Shown piece after piece: positions 42,300 through 53,440 of a stretch of DNA of 64,000 nt (positions within the stretch are counted from its first letter, which is position 1; each line of letters opens with the position of its first letter). A program made the translations under genes and the position numbers. A model generated the notes under the pieces. It had not been told where the DNA came from and ran no database searches. It worked only from the letters and a program-made list of their open reading frames with translations. The DNA comes from Azolla caroliniana (lineage: Eukaryota > Polypodiophyta), in assembly GCA_043228905.1 (NCBI GenBank), contig JBHGNT010000010.1, positions 14,508,001 to 14,572,000 on the forward strand, in the 5' to 3' direction.

Positions 42300-42621
42300 A
42301 ATCGACCTTCTAATCGTCATATCTCCCTCATCCGATATCCAAATTAAGCGATTTAAAAATCTATAGAAAGCTCTTTTTACAAGCTTTCTAATCCATATTT
42401 AAACGTGATATTTGGATAAACAACGAGGGAGTTAGGACCATTCTATTTTTACTGTTTTTTATAGTCTGCGTTTTCTCTTTTTACTTTTCTCTTGATCTCG
42501 TACTTTTACTTTTGACTTCTTCCCTAATGTCTTAGTTCGTGTTCTTATCCTCAAAAGGTGAATTATCTATACTTTATATTCTCCTAATGTTCAATGGCTT
42601 AGATTCTAAAACACTTTCACA
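42300..42621 (-). repeat. Gypsy-4 3' LTR (partial)
   Basis: The 322 bases match 48559-48880 almost perfectly (one substitution AAAAATC/AAAAAGC and one A-run indel seen). On the minus strand the LTR starts TGTGAAAGTG at 42621. Confidence 0.9.
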
Positions 42622-42640
42622 TTTAGCCCTCCCCCTTGTT
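42622..42640 (-). promoter_or_regulatory. Polypurine tract, Gypsy-4
   Basis: Minus-strand TAACAAGGGGGAGGGCTAAA-type tract directly precedes the LTR. Confidence 0.8.
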
Positions 42641-42882
42641 AGAGGCTAAGCCATTTATGGCGAAGCACTTATTGGCAGTACTTAACAAACAAAAGCTCTC
42701 TCGCCAATCTCTTGGCTATAGACAATGAGAGAGATATAATAAAAAGAAAATAAAAAGATGTGAGTAAAACCCCCGCTAATCGGTAGGAAAAACCTCACAT
42801 TCTCTACAAATAAAAAAGATAATCACTATTACCATCTTCCTTTTTGTTAATAGAGAGAAAGATGGGTCTACAATATGGACTA
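42641..42882. other. Gypsy-4 3' untranslated region
   Basis: Non-coding, between the end of the integrase tail and the polypurine tract. No motif recognised. Confidence 0.5.
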
Positions 42883-43456
42883 TTAAGAAAATAATGTATG
42901 GGGAAACAAGTCCACTTCTTGCTCCCATCCATCCGTATCAACAATATCATTAGTAACTTGGGGAATATAAGTAGGTCCCCGAGTTACATACTTTTTAAGG
43001 CGCCATCCGTTCACTCGATAAGAATGAAGTGCTCCATCCACATCTTTCAATTGGTAACTTCCGTTGTCATACTTTTTGTGAACCACAAAGGCGTCCTTCC
43101 CACTTATTATCAAGCTTTTGTCCTTGAATATAATCATATCTATTATCATACCTAAGAACCAATGATCCTTCTTCAATGTGGTTGCCCTTGTGTTTTTTGT
43201 CATATGCCTCCTTTCTCTTCATTGCTTGATTTAAGTAATGCTCCACAGCTTCTTCTCTTGAATATTGTAGTAGATGGTTGCTCGCTAAACGACTCATCAC
43301 ATCATTTCCTTTTGAGCGATGCGATGCCTCCATTAGTCTATTACTTTTGATCTCAAGTTCGATCGGAAGTAACGCTTCTTTTCCATAAACCAAATAAAAA
43401 GGAGGTAAAACCTGTGGAGGATTTATAAGAAACTCTATAAGCCCAAAGGGTATCAT
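42883..43456 (-). pseudogene. Gypsy-4 integrase C-terminal region (frameshifted)
   Basis: From 43456 down: PPFYLVYGKEALLPIELEI, a typical post-core integrase motif, then a Lys/Glu-rich helix region (EEAVEHYLNQAMKRKEAYDK). After a frame change near 43130 come GKDAFVVHKKYDNGSYQLKD and SYRVNGWRLKKY, the DNA-binding C-domain. Two frame changes relative to the core suggest small indels. Confidence 0.75.
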
Positions 43457-44165
43457 CCAAATACCTATCCCATGTTCTTACTCTGTCTTGCACTAACTTT
43501 GTCAAATTCTTCACTATAAGCCCATTCACTTTCTCAACTGCACCATTTGCTTGAGGATAATAAGGCGTTGAATATCGATGCTTAATCTTCAACTTGCTTA
43601 ATAGACAAGCTAACATTTCACTCCTAAAACCGGGTCCATGATCGGATACAATCTCCATGGGAACTCCAAATCTAGTACAAATATTCTTATACACAAATTG
43701 GGCTACATCTTTGGCTTTAATCGAGGAAGTTGCTATAGCTTCCACCCACTTTGTCATGTAGTCAATGGCCACCAAAATAAACTCTTTACCATGTTGAGTT
43801 TTCGGAAGAGGTCCTACTGCATCAATTCCCCATTTCTCGAATGGAGCAAACACCACAATGGGTTGTAAAGGTCCACTTTGTAGATGTCTTATTCCCGCTT
43901 TTTGACATGCATCACAAGATCTACACCAATCATGCACATCCCTATGGATAGTAGGCCATGTAAAACCAATTAGTAAAATCTTTCTTATCATTATATCATG
44001 GGCTAAATGCCCACCACAAACTTCTTCATGCAACTTAAAGAGTATCTTTATAATCTCGCTTTTGTTAGGAACTCTTCGTAAAACTCCATCTTTCCCTTTG
44101 TTGTACAAATCTTCACCCACCAAATGATATTGTGAAGCCTTTGCCACCAAACGCTTTCTTTGCAA
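43353..44165 (-). CDS. Gypsy-4 integrase, zinc and catalytic domains
   Basis: The frame has the H-H-C-C domain (EEVCGGHLAHD...WCRSCDACQK). The catalytic core has Asp in WGIDAVGP, Asp in VSDHGPGF and Glu in ANGAVEKVNG, the D-D-E triad. It lies in a different frame from the upstream polyprotein and overlaps it by 118 bases. A single indel near 44160 therefore probably split an ancestral gag-pol. The core is otherwise complete. Confidence 0.8.
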   Translation of the reverse strand: MQRKRLVAKASQYHLVGEDLYNKGKDGVLRRVPNKSEIIKILFKLHEEVCGGHLAHDIMIRKILLIGFTWPTIHRDVHDWCRSCDACQKAGIRHLQSGPLQPIVVFAPFEKWGIDAVGPLPKTQHGKEFILVAIDYMTKWVEAIATSSIKAKDVAQFVYKNICTRFGVPMEIVSDHGPGFRSEMLACLLSKLKIKHRYSTPYYPQANGAVEKVNGLIVKNLTKLVQDRVRTWDRYLDDTLWAYRVSYKSSTGFTSFLFGLWKRSVTSDRT

Positions 44166-47100
44166 AGCATTGAGGTTATTGGAAACTCTCCTTTATTAAG
44201 AAAATTATGTACTTCCTCTAGGGAGTCTACATCTTTGCACGTCTCCAAAACACCAACGAAACCTTCCTTGATCTTATCTAATTGGGCTTGAGCTAATGCA
44301 TCCGCTTCTTTATTGTATAATCTCCCCACATGCTTAACCTGTATCTTTTTAAAAGACCTTAGTAGACTCATTGCTTCTTTATAAAAATTTCTAAGCCCAT
44401 CACTTTGACATTTCCAATTGCCTTGAATTTGTTTAATTACCAATAAGGAATCACCCTTAAGAATTAATCTTTTTATCTTCATAGCTTTACATAGACGAAG
44501 ACCATAACACAAGGTAGCATACTCCGCTTCATTATTTGAATTCACACCACTTAATGTAATACCTTCACTTTTTACTCTGTCTCCTTGAGGATCCTTGAGA
44601 ATAATCCCACCCACGGCTATGTTTGTGGCTTTGCGAAATGCTCCATCAAAGAATAAGGTGAATGCATCCTCCATATCCGGCTCGGGAAGTGCCTTTCGTA
44701 GCTTTACCAAGTCTTCTTCATGAAAGGTTTCTCTAAAGGTGAGAAGATCCGCCAATTCGGCACGCATAGTTGATTCCAATTTGACTTCAAAATCAAACTC
44801 CGCCAATAGTAGAGCCCATTTAGCAATTCGTGCTGAAATGCTCACATGTTGGAGTACATATGGGAGTAATGACATGCTAGTGATTATTACAAAATGATGA
44901 GGTAGTAGAAAGCTTCTAAACTTTTTACAAGCATATATAAGAGCTAACATCCACTTTTCTACTTCTAAGAATTCTTTCTCTACATCAGACATGGCTTTAC
45001 TAATAAAATATATAGGATGCATAAGCCTATTTTCAGAATCTTGTTGCATAAGAATGGCTCCTATAGCATGAGATCCAACACTAAGAGAAAGAAAGAAGGT
45101 AGATGTTCTATCAGGTGGCTTTAGAATAGGAGCATTACATAATAGTTCTTTTATTCTTACATATTGCTCTTCAGTTGTAGATGTCCACAAGAAGTTGTTG
45201 GTGCGAAGAATAATGCGAAAAGGATAGAGAATTTGGGCCAACATATGAATGAATCGTTCAAAGTAACGAACTTTTTGAACAAATACCTCCAAATCTTTGA
45301 TACTCGTGGGTGTTGTCATCTTTTGAATTGCTTCAATCTTTGAGCTATCAACTTTGATTCCTTCTTGAGACACCACATGACCAAGCATCACCACCTCCTT
45401 TTCACCTATGTGACACTTCTCTCGGTTGAGTTGCATTTTGCATTCCTCCAATCTTTTGAATGCCAAGCGAACCTTTTCCAAATGGTCTTTCCTGCTACTA
45501 TAAATTGCAAAGTCATCCATAAAGACTCTAACAAACTTCCCAAAGAATGGTTGGAATACATGAATAGCAAGACGATTAAATGTAAAAACAGCATTTGTGA
45601 GTCCAAAGGGCATGCATCGATATGCAAAGCATCCCCATGGAGTGATGAATGTCGTCTTCTTTTGATCCTCTTCCGCAATACGAATTTGAAAATAACCTGA
45701 ATAGCCATCACAAACAGAGTACATTTCATGACCCGCAATTTCATCTAATATTTCATCTTGGAAAGGGAGAGGAAAGTGATCCCTCTTGGTAGCCGCATTT
45801 AGAGGTTTGTAATCAACACAAACCCTCCATTTTCCATTCTTTTTAGGTACCACCACAATGGGCGAAACCCATTCAGAATCTTCCACTGGGTAAATGAATT
45901 GTGCACGCAACAAAGCTTTGACTTCCTTTAATAAGGCCTCCTTTTGCACGTGACCTAGCCTTCGCAACTTTTGCGCAACGGGAGTTGTACCCTCCTTTAG
46001 ATTTATGTGATGTTGGATGACATCTACACCCCTAATATGAGCATAATCACTAATGAAAAGGTTAGGAAATTCAGAAATCAAATTAATAAATTGTTGCCTC
46101 TCTTGCCCTTTAAGATCTTTAGAAATCATCTTCTCTTTTTGCTCCATAGTAATTAAACCTCCTTCATCATCTTCTTCCTTCAAAACGGCATATGATGTGG
46201 TCATTTCCCATTCTGACGAGGAATCTTCACTTTCATCACTTTCATATGCGGACCCACTATCATATTCAGTTATTCCATCTTCTTCTTTCTCAATAAGTCT
46301 TTGTTGCCGCATATCATAATGTATGCTCACTCCTTTTGATGGCGTTATGGTCATCAAACCTTTGCTCCAATCTTGGACAACATTGAGTTCTTGCATCCAT
46401 GGTCGTCCTAGTACCAAAGAATATGACGGTCCTTTTAGTGGTATTACATGAAAATCCATGGAAATGCTTACCCCAAAACACTTGATGACAACATCCTCCA
46501 CTATGCCAATGCAATGGACCACTCCACCATCGGCTACAGCCACTCTTGCCGAAGATGACCTACTTATAGGAATTCCCACTTTGTTTACCACAAATTCAGA
46601 AATCAAGCTTACTCTAGCACCACTATCAACCAACGCATCTTTGATGTGAAACCCTTTGATGGAGACGGGGATGGTGGGTCGTATGTCCTTTCGATCTTCT
46701 ACTCGCACGATTCCCACATAATGCACAGTCTTCCGACTTTGGCGAATACTTGCAAGTCGCCCCCACTCCTTTCGTAATGTGGGAGATAATTGGAGAAGTT
46801 GCGGCCATGTTATCCTTGGTCCACTTGAAATCAACTCATGCTTCAAATTGAAAGCTTCTACACCTTCACCCATAGGAATGTCCTCCATCTTGATCTTTCT
46901 TCTAGAGTGTCTCCTTCTCAATTTTTCCTCTTTCTCATTCTCCTTAGACTTCTTCTTTTGTCTTGAGGCACTAGATTCTCCTTCAACTTCTTTCTCCTTT
47001 TGCGAGGACCTTGTCCTTTTCACAGGAGCTACTTCAAAAGAATTATCACTATCATCAATAAAATTAAGAAGATTCACATTATGAGGAATTGTAGGAACCT

Positions 47101-48043
47101 GAGCCATAGGGAGTGTTACGTTTCCTTCGACTTCATTGTTGTTAGGTCGTTGTCCATTCCTTTGCACTTGATAAATGCCTCTTCCCATGCCTCTTTGTTG
47201 TCGATGAGGACATCTTGTTGAAATGTGTCCCTCCTCTTGACAAGAATAACAAATTACACCGTGATGCCCTCTAGAGCCACCACCATCGGGAATAGTGTTG
47301 TGAATTGCTTGGGATTGTCGCAAGTGGGTCATCACTTCATCAAAGCGCCGATTTACCAATGCCATGGTATCTTGTTCACTCCTCACTTGTTCAACTTCTT
47401 GGGATATACTTGTTGGGTTTATTGTTGTGGTGGTATACACATTTGGAAACACTTGTCCCCCATGCACAATTGAAGATGAGGCTTGAAAGTTGGCACGAGG
47501 CATCAAATTTGCACCCAAAGCCGTCATTTGGAGATCCCCCAAGGAGCTCATCATCTTCACTTGTCGATCATAAGCTTGACAAACTTGGATAAGAGCTTGA
47601 AACGATGTGGGATCCTTCAAGTTTGCTTCCAAACGGAAATACATATCAAGACCCATCTTGAATCGTTCCATTTTAAACCACTCGTCTTCAGTGCCGCCAC
47701 GAAGACGAATCCATGTAGTCCACAAATCCTTGAAATTTCTTTCATACTCAGTGAAACCAATTGGTGATTCCATCTTTAGTCGAAATAGCTCTTCCCTTAC
47801 TTCGGTTGCACTTCGTCGTTGAATATATTTGGCACGAAACTGGTGCACCAACAATTGATATGCTCCCTGTTGGTTTGGAGGAAGAGAGTCATACCAATCT
47901 CGAGCTCGACCATAGAATGTAGCTACCAATAAAGGTAACTTCTCATTGTCGGTGATGCGTCCAATAGAGACAGCATGATGCTCAAAAGATGCCAAAAAGG
48001 CACCCGCATCTTGTGTTCTTTCACCTGAAAATGCAAATTGCAT
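44048..48043 (-). CDS. Gypsy-4 gag-pol: Gag, protease, RT, RNase H, second RNase H
   Basis: The ATG at 48043 (MQFAFSGERTQD) is the first after the primer site. Gag region LLVHQFRAKYIQRRSATEVR is near 47830, a CCHC knuckle CYSCQEEGHISTRC near 47220, and protease DALVDSGARVSLIS near 46620. RT has a DYKPLNAATKRDHFPLP block near 45790 and catalytic FMDDFAIYS near 45515. The first RNase H (from about 45100) reads FFLSLSVGSHAIGAIL, lacking the usual first catalytic Asp. The second (from about 44660) reads TLFFDGAFRKA, SNNEAEYATL, LILKGDSLLVI and NKEADALA, so its acidic residues are all present. That pattern is typical of Tat elements. The frame ends by frameshift at 44048. About 1330 codons are uninterrupted. 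Confidence 0.85.
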   Translation of the reverse strand: MQFAFSGERTQDAGAFLASFEHHAVSIGRITDNEKLPLLVATFYGRARDWYDSLPPNQQGAYQLLVHQFRAKYIQRRSATEVREELFRLKMESPIGFTEYERNFKDLWTTWIRLRGGTEDEWFKMERFKMGLDMYFRLEANLKDPTSFQALIQVCQAYDRQVKMMSSLGDLQMTALGANLMPRANFQASSSIVHGGQVFPNVYTTTTINPTSISQEVEQVRSEQDTMALVNRRFDEVMTHLRQSQAIHNTIPDGGGSRGHHGVICYSCQEEGHISTRCPHRQQRGMGRGIYQVQRNGQRPNNNEVEGNVTLPMAQVPTIPHNVNLLNFIDDSDNSFEVAPVKRTRSSQKEKEVEGESSASRQKKKSKENEKEEKLRRRHSRRKIKMEDIPMGEGVEAFNLKHELISSGPRITWPQLLQLSPTLRKEWGRLASIRQSRKTVHYVGIVRVEDRKDIRPTIPVSIKGFHIKDALVDSGARVSLISEFVVNKVGIPISRSSSARVAVADGGVVHCIGIVEDVVIKCFGVSISMDFHVIPLKGPSYSLVLGRPWMQELNVVQDWSKGLMTITPSKGVSIHYDMRQQRLIEKEEDGITEYDSGSAYESDESEDSSSEWEMTTSYAVLKEEDDEGGLITMEQKEKMISKDLKGQERQQFINLISEFPNLFISDYAHIRGVDVIQHHINLKEGTTPVAQKLRRLGHVQKEALLKEVKALLRAQFIYPVEDSEWVSPIVVVPKKNGKWRVCVDYKPLNAATKRDHFPLPFQDEILDEIAGHEMYSVCDGYSGYFQIRIAEEDQKKTTFITPWGCFAYRCMPFGLTNAVFTFNRLAIHVFQPFFGKFVRVFMDDFAIYSSRKDHLEKVRLAFKRLEECKMQLNREKCHIGEKEVVMLGHVVSQEGIKVDSSKIEAIQKMTTPTSIKDLEVFVQKVRYFERFIHMLAQILYPFRIILRTNNFLWTSTTEEQYVRIKELLCNAPILKPPDRTSTFFLSLSVGSHAIGAILMQQDSENRLMHPIYFISKAMSDVEKEFLEVEKWMLALIYACKKFRSFLLPHHFVIITSMSLLPYVLQHVSISARIAKWALLLAEFDFEVKLESTMRAELADLLTFRETFHEEDLVKLRKALPEPDMEDAFTLFFDGAFRKATNIAVGGIILKDPQGDRVKSEGITLSGVNSNNEAEYATLCYGLRLCKAMKIKRLILKGDSLLVIKQIQGNWKCQSDGLRNFYKEAMSLLRSFKKIQVKHVGRLYNKEADALAQAQLDKIKEGFVGVLETCKDVDSLEEVHNFLNKGEFPITSMLCKESVWWQRLHNIIWWVKICTTKGKMEFYEEFLTKARL

Positions 48044-48112
48044 AGCTAAGTTAATGTAATATAGTAACACAATTAAATGATAAGTTCTCCCTCCTATACG
48101 GAAAGGATCCGC

Positions 48113-48128
48113 CCTCCCTGGAGCGCCA
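48113..48128 (-). promoter_or_regulatory. Primer-binding site, Gypsy-4
   Basis: Minus-strand TGGCGCTCCAGGGAGG is three bases from the LTR end at 48132. It differs from the other gypsy elements here, consistent with a different lineage. Confidence 0.75.
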
Positions 48129-48131
48129 AAA

Positions 48132-48880
48132 TGATAGGGTGTATAAGATAATAGATAGTTATACACTATATGAGGGCTTGACCAAACCGATTAGATGGAG
48201 TTGAAAATCATAATATATTATTTAGCTCTAGGTAATTATGATTAGAGAGTATAACTCAAGAAACTAAGAAAAAAGATAGAGAAAGCGAGCAAGAAATAAG
48301 AATGTTCTGATATTCCAACATCAAGAGAATACAAAGGAGACAAACTCCACATTGAACTAAAACCAAAGACCTTCCTCTTCTAAGACACTTCCTCTTCCAC
48401 AAAGACACTTCTTCTTAACACTCCTCATCCACTCTTTTCCCTTCACTCTTCGCCCTTCTCCTCACTAATATCCCTTCTTCTTTTATAACCTTCCTCTTCT
48501 TATCCACGTTCATGCTATTTTTAGAAGCTTTTTATCTCCCTATTTTTAGCTATGACACATCGACCTTCTAATCGTCATATCTCCCTCATCCGATATCCAA
48601 ATTAAGCGATTTAAAAAGCTATAGAAAGCTCTTTTTACAAGCTTTCTAATCCATATTTAAACGTGATATTTGGATAAACAACGAGGGAGTTAGGACCATT
48701 CTATTTTTACTGTTTTTTATAGTCTGCGTTTTCTCTTTTTACTTTTCTCTTGATCTCGTACTTTTACTTTTGACTTCTTCCCTAATGTCTTAGTTCGTGT
48801 TCTTATCCTCAAAAGGTGAATTATCTATACTTTATATTCTCCTAATGTTCAATGGCTTAGATTCTAAAAACACTTTCACA
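48132..48880 (-). repeat. Gypsy-4 5' LTR
   Basis: 749 bp; plus-strand TGATAGGGTG at 48132 to CACTTTCACA at 48880. Complete, and serves as reference for the gap-truncated partner. Confidence 0.9.
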
Positions 48881-50094
48881 CTATTCAAGCAATATAAAGT
48901 GGAATATAGTCATTTGGAATGCAACTCATTTAGGAAATGCACGTAATCTCCACGTGGAGAAGAGCCCTCTTCCATATCTTTTGCAAACTTATTCATGTTG
49001 AGATTGTAGAAGGTATCTTCAAAAGAAAAAATTAGTTGAAATGCATTGATCTTGGTTGGCACCATGGGATCAATCATCAAATGGCCAAGGATATAAGACA
49101 CACACACAATGTAGCAAAACATTACTACATTAGAAGATGCTATAAAAAATTCTAACTTCATTCATTTTCTCAATGTTCAATCGTACATACCAATAAAAGC
49201 ATTTGAGATCTCCCCAAAATCATAGGTCTATATTACAAAACAAAGGCACATTGAATTATAAGAATTATCCATATTATGAATATTATCTTTACAAAAGTGT
49301 TCAACATATCTATATGGCCCACCTATTTTTGATGCCTTTATCAAGGTTTAAATAGATTGGGCAAATCCACATGACAATTTACGCCATGAAACCACATTGT
49401 GTTTTGTTAGCTGAACAAATACCTTTTGTGCCTCTAATGTCTTCAGTCTGGATTCATTTCAAACTCACATTTTGTATAGCTCAATCTTTATCGAACCCGT
49501 CACTAATTGTTAACTCATGTAGCATCAGGCCATGCAACATATATCCCACAACACTACATGCTTTCAAAACGGAATTTAATATGATTATAGAGTTGGAAGA
49601 ATAGAAAAAACCCAACAAAATGCTAGTTCAAATTTCGTTCTTGTTAATTTAACAAAATTCAACATTTATATATTATACTTTTTTGAAAAATACCATAATC
49701 AATCAAGATACACACAATCAAATGGAACAAAAGTTTCCTTAAGAATCATATATTGAAAAAAGATATATTGTTTGAGTATAATTTTTACAAATGTTGAAAA
49801 GTGAAGATACAATGTTCTAACACTATTTATTATTGTTAAAAATCCTACATAGCTTAGTCAAATATCAGATGAGAAGAATCTCGACCACACTAGTTGCAAA
49901 AAGGCATCAACCTCTTCTCATATCCATGGACCCTACAAAAGGCACCAAACAAGGTTACCATTCCACACTTAACAAATATGAATATAGCAATGAGTAAAAA
50001 CATGGATTTAGGAATGAGAATCAAACCTAGCAAAACTGAATTACACCAAAGTCTGAACAAATCTGTTTAAACATCAAATCTACATTGCAAGAAT
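48881..50094. other. AT-rich DNA without a supported gene
   Basis: A minus-strand frame 48910-49161 is open for 83 codons but matches nothing I know and has no clear splice sites. The rest (49170-50090) has only short frames. The 3' flank of the zinc-ribbon gene lies at 49900-50094. Confidence 0.35.
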
Positions 50095-50916
50095 TCAAAC
50101 TTTTGAAGCAGAAATATAAGTGATAGATACCCCATCACTATTTATTATTGTGAACCATCGTTCTCCCACAACATCTGGGTAATGAACATCAACAATTGTA
50201 GCACTTGTTATGCACTCTACCCCATCATTAATCAATATATGTTGGCTCTTCAAAGTTTTCATAGCAATCGAGATATCACTATGGTTATGATTTAAGGGCA
50301 ACATGCTATCACAATGATTGCAATGTGATGTTTGGTTTTTACCCAATATTAGCACCAAAGAATTACAATGCATACATTGAATCTTGGTACATCTCGGTAG
50401 ACGAACCCGCTTTTGACATCCTTGTATACCCCACCCATTCCTTCTTGTACCCTTATCCTTATTAAAAGGAGCTACCCCGATATCTTCAAATGGTACTACA
50501 GAGCTAACAATGGGCACTGAATTACCGGAGGGGTTCTCCTTTACATTTTGTTGCAAATTGTGTATACTCCCATTTTGAGGAAAGATGAAGTATGGTTATA
50601 ACTCTTACCCAAAAACCTAAACCCTAAACCCTCAAGAGAATGAGAAGACAAAGATGAGAAAGAAGAAGGCGAAATCAAAGCTTAATGCTAAACGTTACAA
50701 GAAATCATTAGCTCATAAATATGAGATTAATTCGTAAATTTCAATCTCTAATGTTCCTTGCCACTTAGTCATTCAAAACACCCCAAACATGACCAAAATG
50801 GAAAGAATAACAGAAAATTACTTACTTTTGTTACCTGTTGTTCATGAACTCCGCCTGTTGTTCCGTTGAAAGGTTGAAATTGGTGGCCGAAGAAGTGCGT
50901 CGAGGAAGGCTAAAGC
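50095..50916 (-). CDS. Spliced gene remnant with C2C2 zinc ribbon
   Basis: Two exons join in frame. The first is 50916-50835, preceded by acceptor CACTGCAG and followed by donor GTAACA. The second is 50566-50095, after acceptor TGGGAG. The joined frame reads ...FSLPRRTSSATNFNLSTE...FMNN, then SIHNLQQNVKENPSGN. The second exon has CTKIQCMHCN and SHCNHCDSML, a C-x2-C-x14-C-x2-C zinc ribbon near 50380-50310, and ends ITYISASKV. An acceptor at the left of the first exon means more 5' exons existed; a LINE tail starts 100 bases upstream. The intron (268 bp) contains CCTAAACCCTAAACCCT telomere-like repeats. Family not recognised; it could be a host gene end or a transposon gene. Confidence 0.5.
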
Positions 50917-51013
50917 CTGCAGTGGAAGTATGTAGAGAGATAGATAAATAAATAGATAGATAGATTATATTATCGTCTTCGGAGATCAAATATGACCTAT
51001 GAGACCAAAAATA

Positions 51014-51322
51014 TTAAATTTCACATGATAGGTGTGAAAGTGAGTAGTGACTCTCGATGTTCAAGAACTTTACCAATGAATGTTGCAATCGAGAGAGCAC
51101 ATTGTGGTTGTGAGAGGAATTCATGCAAGGATTGGGCTTGGTCGAAGAGATGTGGAAAGCATGGTCGAATATTATCAAAGGCAGAGCATTGTATGAAAGT
51201 GTGATACTCAGACTTGCGAACTTGTTTAGGGCAAAGTGTGCATAACCGACCACTCTCATTAGTTGTGCCCCAACGCCTTGTCTCACATCGCAATGCATGT
51301 GAGCTAAGTTGCATGGAAACAA
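51014..51322 (-). pseudogene. LINE 3' end: zinc-binding tail of reverse transcriptase
   Basis: The minus strand reads CETRRWGTTNESGRLCTLC, then SEYHTFIQCSAFDNIR and FLSQPQCALSIATFIGKVLE. The C-x2-C-x10-H-x4-C arrangement is the zf-RVT-like tail of plant LINEs. The upstream RT is absent, as expected of a 5'-truncated LINE copy. Confidence 0.65.
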
Positions 51323-51480
51323 TGGTTCAAACGGCAGATAACGGTATGGGATCTAACATGTATTGATGTGTATGATTTCCCCGTTCCGCAAAGAATATGG
51401 TTTTGTAGTTACGTGTAACATGTGTAGTATAATATGTGAAGCGTGAGCCTCCACATTTGTCCCAGTTCATGATACATTTG

Positions 51481-51483
<3 letters not shown>

Positions 51484-51533
<50 letters not shown>

Positions 51534-51540
51534 GTATACG
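51484..51540. repeat. TA/TGTA microsatellite
   Basis: About 18 TA units followed by four TGTA units, at the end of the copia I LTR. Confidence 0.9.
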
Positions 51541-51791
51541 TATGCGGAAACATTTGAGGACCTGTTCGCTTATGTTCAGAAAACAACATACATAGAAAAA
51601 TACAGTGAATAAAGACTTAGACAGTAGATCTAGCTTTAATGGAAAGATTCTTATTACTTCGTTCTCACTCAGAGATATAATACTCTTCTCGTCATCTCTC
51701 ATTACAACGCTTATATACTAAGCCCTAACTTATTAACGAGTTCACACTCGGACGAATACAACTTGGAAGGAGTCGGCCTTTTATGCCAACA
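51541..51791 (-). repeat. Copia I 3' LTR (inner limit clear, outer limit uncertain)
   Basis: On the minus strand the LTR begins TGTTGGCATAAAAGGCC at 51791, just after GGGGGAGTT. A stretch AGTATATAAGCG near 51715 is a TATA-like box. The far end is blurred by the microsatellite. Confidence 0.6.
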
Positions 51792-51940
51792 AACTCCCCC
51801 GTAAAAGGACTACGCTTTCTTGCATGTACAAGTATTTAGGGTTATCTCCCCTGTAAGCCTAGATTACAAAATTGATCTAAGTTTATATGTTACAAGTCGA
51901 TCGACATGCAGTCGAGTCAGCAAATGTATAGGATGTATCG

Positions 51941-52645
51941 TTAATGTTGCGATCGAATCTTACCTTCTGGTCCTCGTTTGGCATTCTTTTGCTCTGTCGC
52001 TTGTCCTAGCCCCATTTTCGTCCTTAGTGCTCCGAAGCATAGATCTGGGAGTGGCTTCGTCAAGCAATCGACGATGTTCACCTCGGTGTTGATCTTCTGG
52101 ACTTCGAGTTTCTTTTCGTTTATGAGCTCCCGGATATGATGATACCGCACCTCAATGTGCTTCTTCTTCGCATGATAGACGGGATTGTTGATGAGGTGTA
52201 TTGTGCTCTGTGAGTTGCAATAGATGGTCGGTCGTTTCGGTTTGTAGTTCTGAAGTCGGCAGTCAGTTGGTGCAATTAGATCGCTTCCTTCACTGCTTCC
52301 GATGCTACTATGTACTCGGCTTCTGTGGTAGATAGAGTCGTGCACTCTTGAAGTTTCGACCTCCATGATATCGCCCTGCCACCATAGGTGACGATGTAGC
52401 CTGATCTCGATTTCCGATTATCTGCATTTCTGGCATAGTCGGAATCGGTGTAGCCTTCGACTTCGGCTGAGGTTGTTAGTTCGAAAGTCACCTGTGCATC
52501 CAGAGTTCCTTTTAGATACCTAAGGATGTGCTTGACGGCCTCCCAATGCTTCTTTCTTGGGTTTTACATGTATCGGCTGACCACCCCTACGACATAGGTT
52601 AGGTCGGGTCGGGTCGCCACTATTGCGTTGTCGTGAAGATTTTCG
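51941..52645 (-). pseudogene. Copia I RT end and RNase H (truncated)
   Basis: From 52645 down: TRPDLTYVVGVVSRYM, HWEAVKHILRYLKGT, then GYTDSDYARNADNRKSRSGY, LSTTEAEYI, and after a frameshift near 52290 IYCNSQSTIHLINNPVYH and NIVDCLTKPLPD. These are the RT connection and RNase H of a copia element. The 5' part is missing. The family differs from G/H/J. Confidence 0.75.
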
Positions 52646-53440
52646 GCGATAGTGTGGAAATTGTAAGGAACATTCGAAATCGAGTGTGGCTCTTCTCACG
52701 AGAAAAACAAAACAAAAATAGTGAAGATAATATTTTGAATAAGTTTAATATCTAGGTACAAAAAGATGGAGGTCTTCAAGAGCTTTCAAATGTGTTTTGC
52801 CACATAAAAAACGGACATCTAAGTGACAAGTTATGTGGGAGTGAAGTATGAGAAGGAAGAAAAGAAAAATAAAACTGTGAGATATGCCACTTAGATAAGA
52901 CAAACAAGGACCCTACAATATATAAAGTAGAGCAAAAGCTATTATCTTTGTGTCTGTGTGGAGCATAGAGAGTTCAAGGTGACTTGAACAAAGTTAATAT
53001 GATGAATGAGTGTGGCCTAGCTATAGGTTTTGGCCAACCGAAACCGGACCGACCACGGAGCCGTATCCGACGATGGAGGCATCAGCCGGCAGCATCCGGC
53101 AAACTGACGTTAGGCAACCAGATAGATATATATAAATAAATAAATAAATAAATGTATACACAAGGAGTGCAAGTGTGGATTTGAACCTTGCACCAAGATA
53201 TTTTCTTGAAATAATATTTTTATCATTATAGTTTTACATGTAAATTCTCATACATGAGCCCTTGAATGAGTAGCATGATTCTCATGCATGACATGTAACA
53301 CATGAGCGCCAAATGGCAAACATGCATCACATGCATCATATGCATGAGAGCATCTATAAAAGAGGAGATGAAAAAGAGAAAGGGAGGGTACTTTTTTTAT
53401 AATAGAAAATTCGTTATCAAATTGATCGTGTAACTTGTTT

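Larger units (their letters stand above)
42300..48880 (-). mobile_element. Gypsy-4, Tat-lineage element with two RNase H domains
   Basis: LTRs, a TGGCGC-type primer site, polypurine tract and a long pol identify a Ty3/gypsy element. A second, archaeal-type RNase H after the first places it in the Tat lineage of plants. Only a few frameshifts are seen, so it is fairly young. The left LTR is cut by the assembly gap. Confidence 0.9.

Noticed and set aside
42883-44165. Programmed frameshift between Gypsy-4 polyprotein and integrase
   Set aside because: The break lies inside the pol linker before the integrase zinc domain, has no slippery run I can see, and further frame changes follow; ordinary indels are simpler.
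48910-49161. 83-codon minus-strand frame as a gene
   Set aside because: No recognisable domain, no clear splice sites, AT-rich context; chance frame length is plausible.
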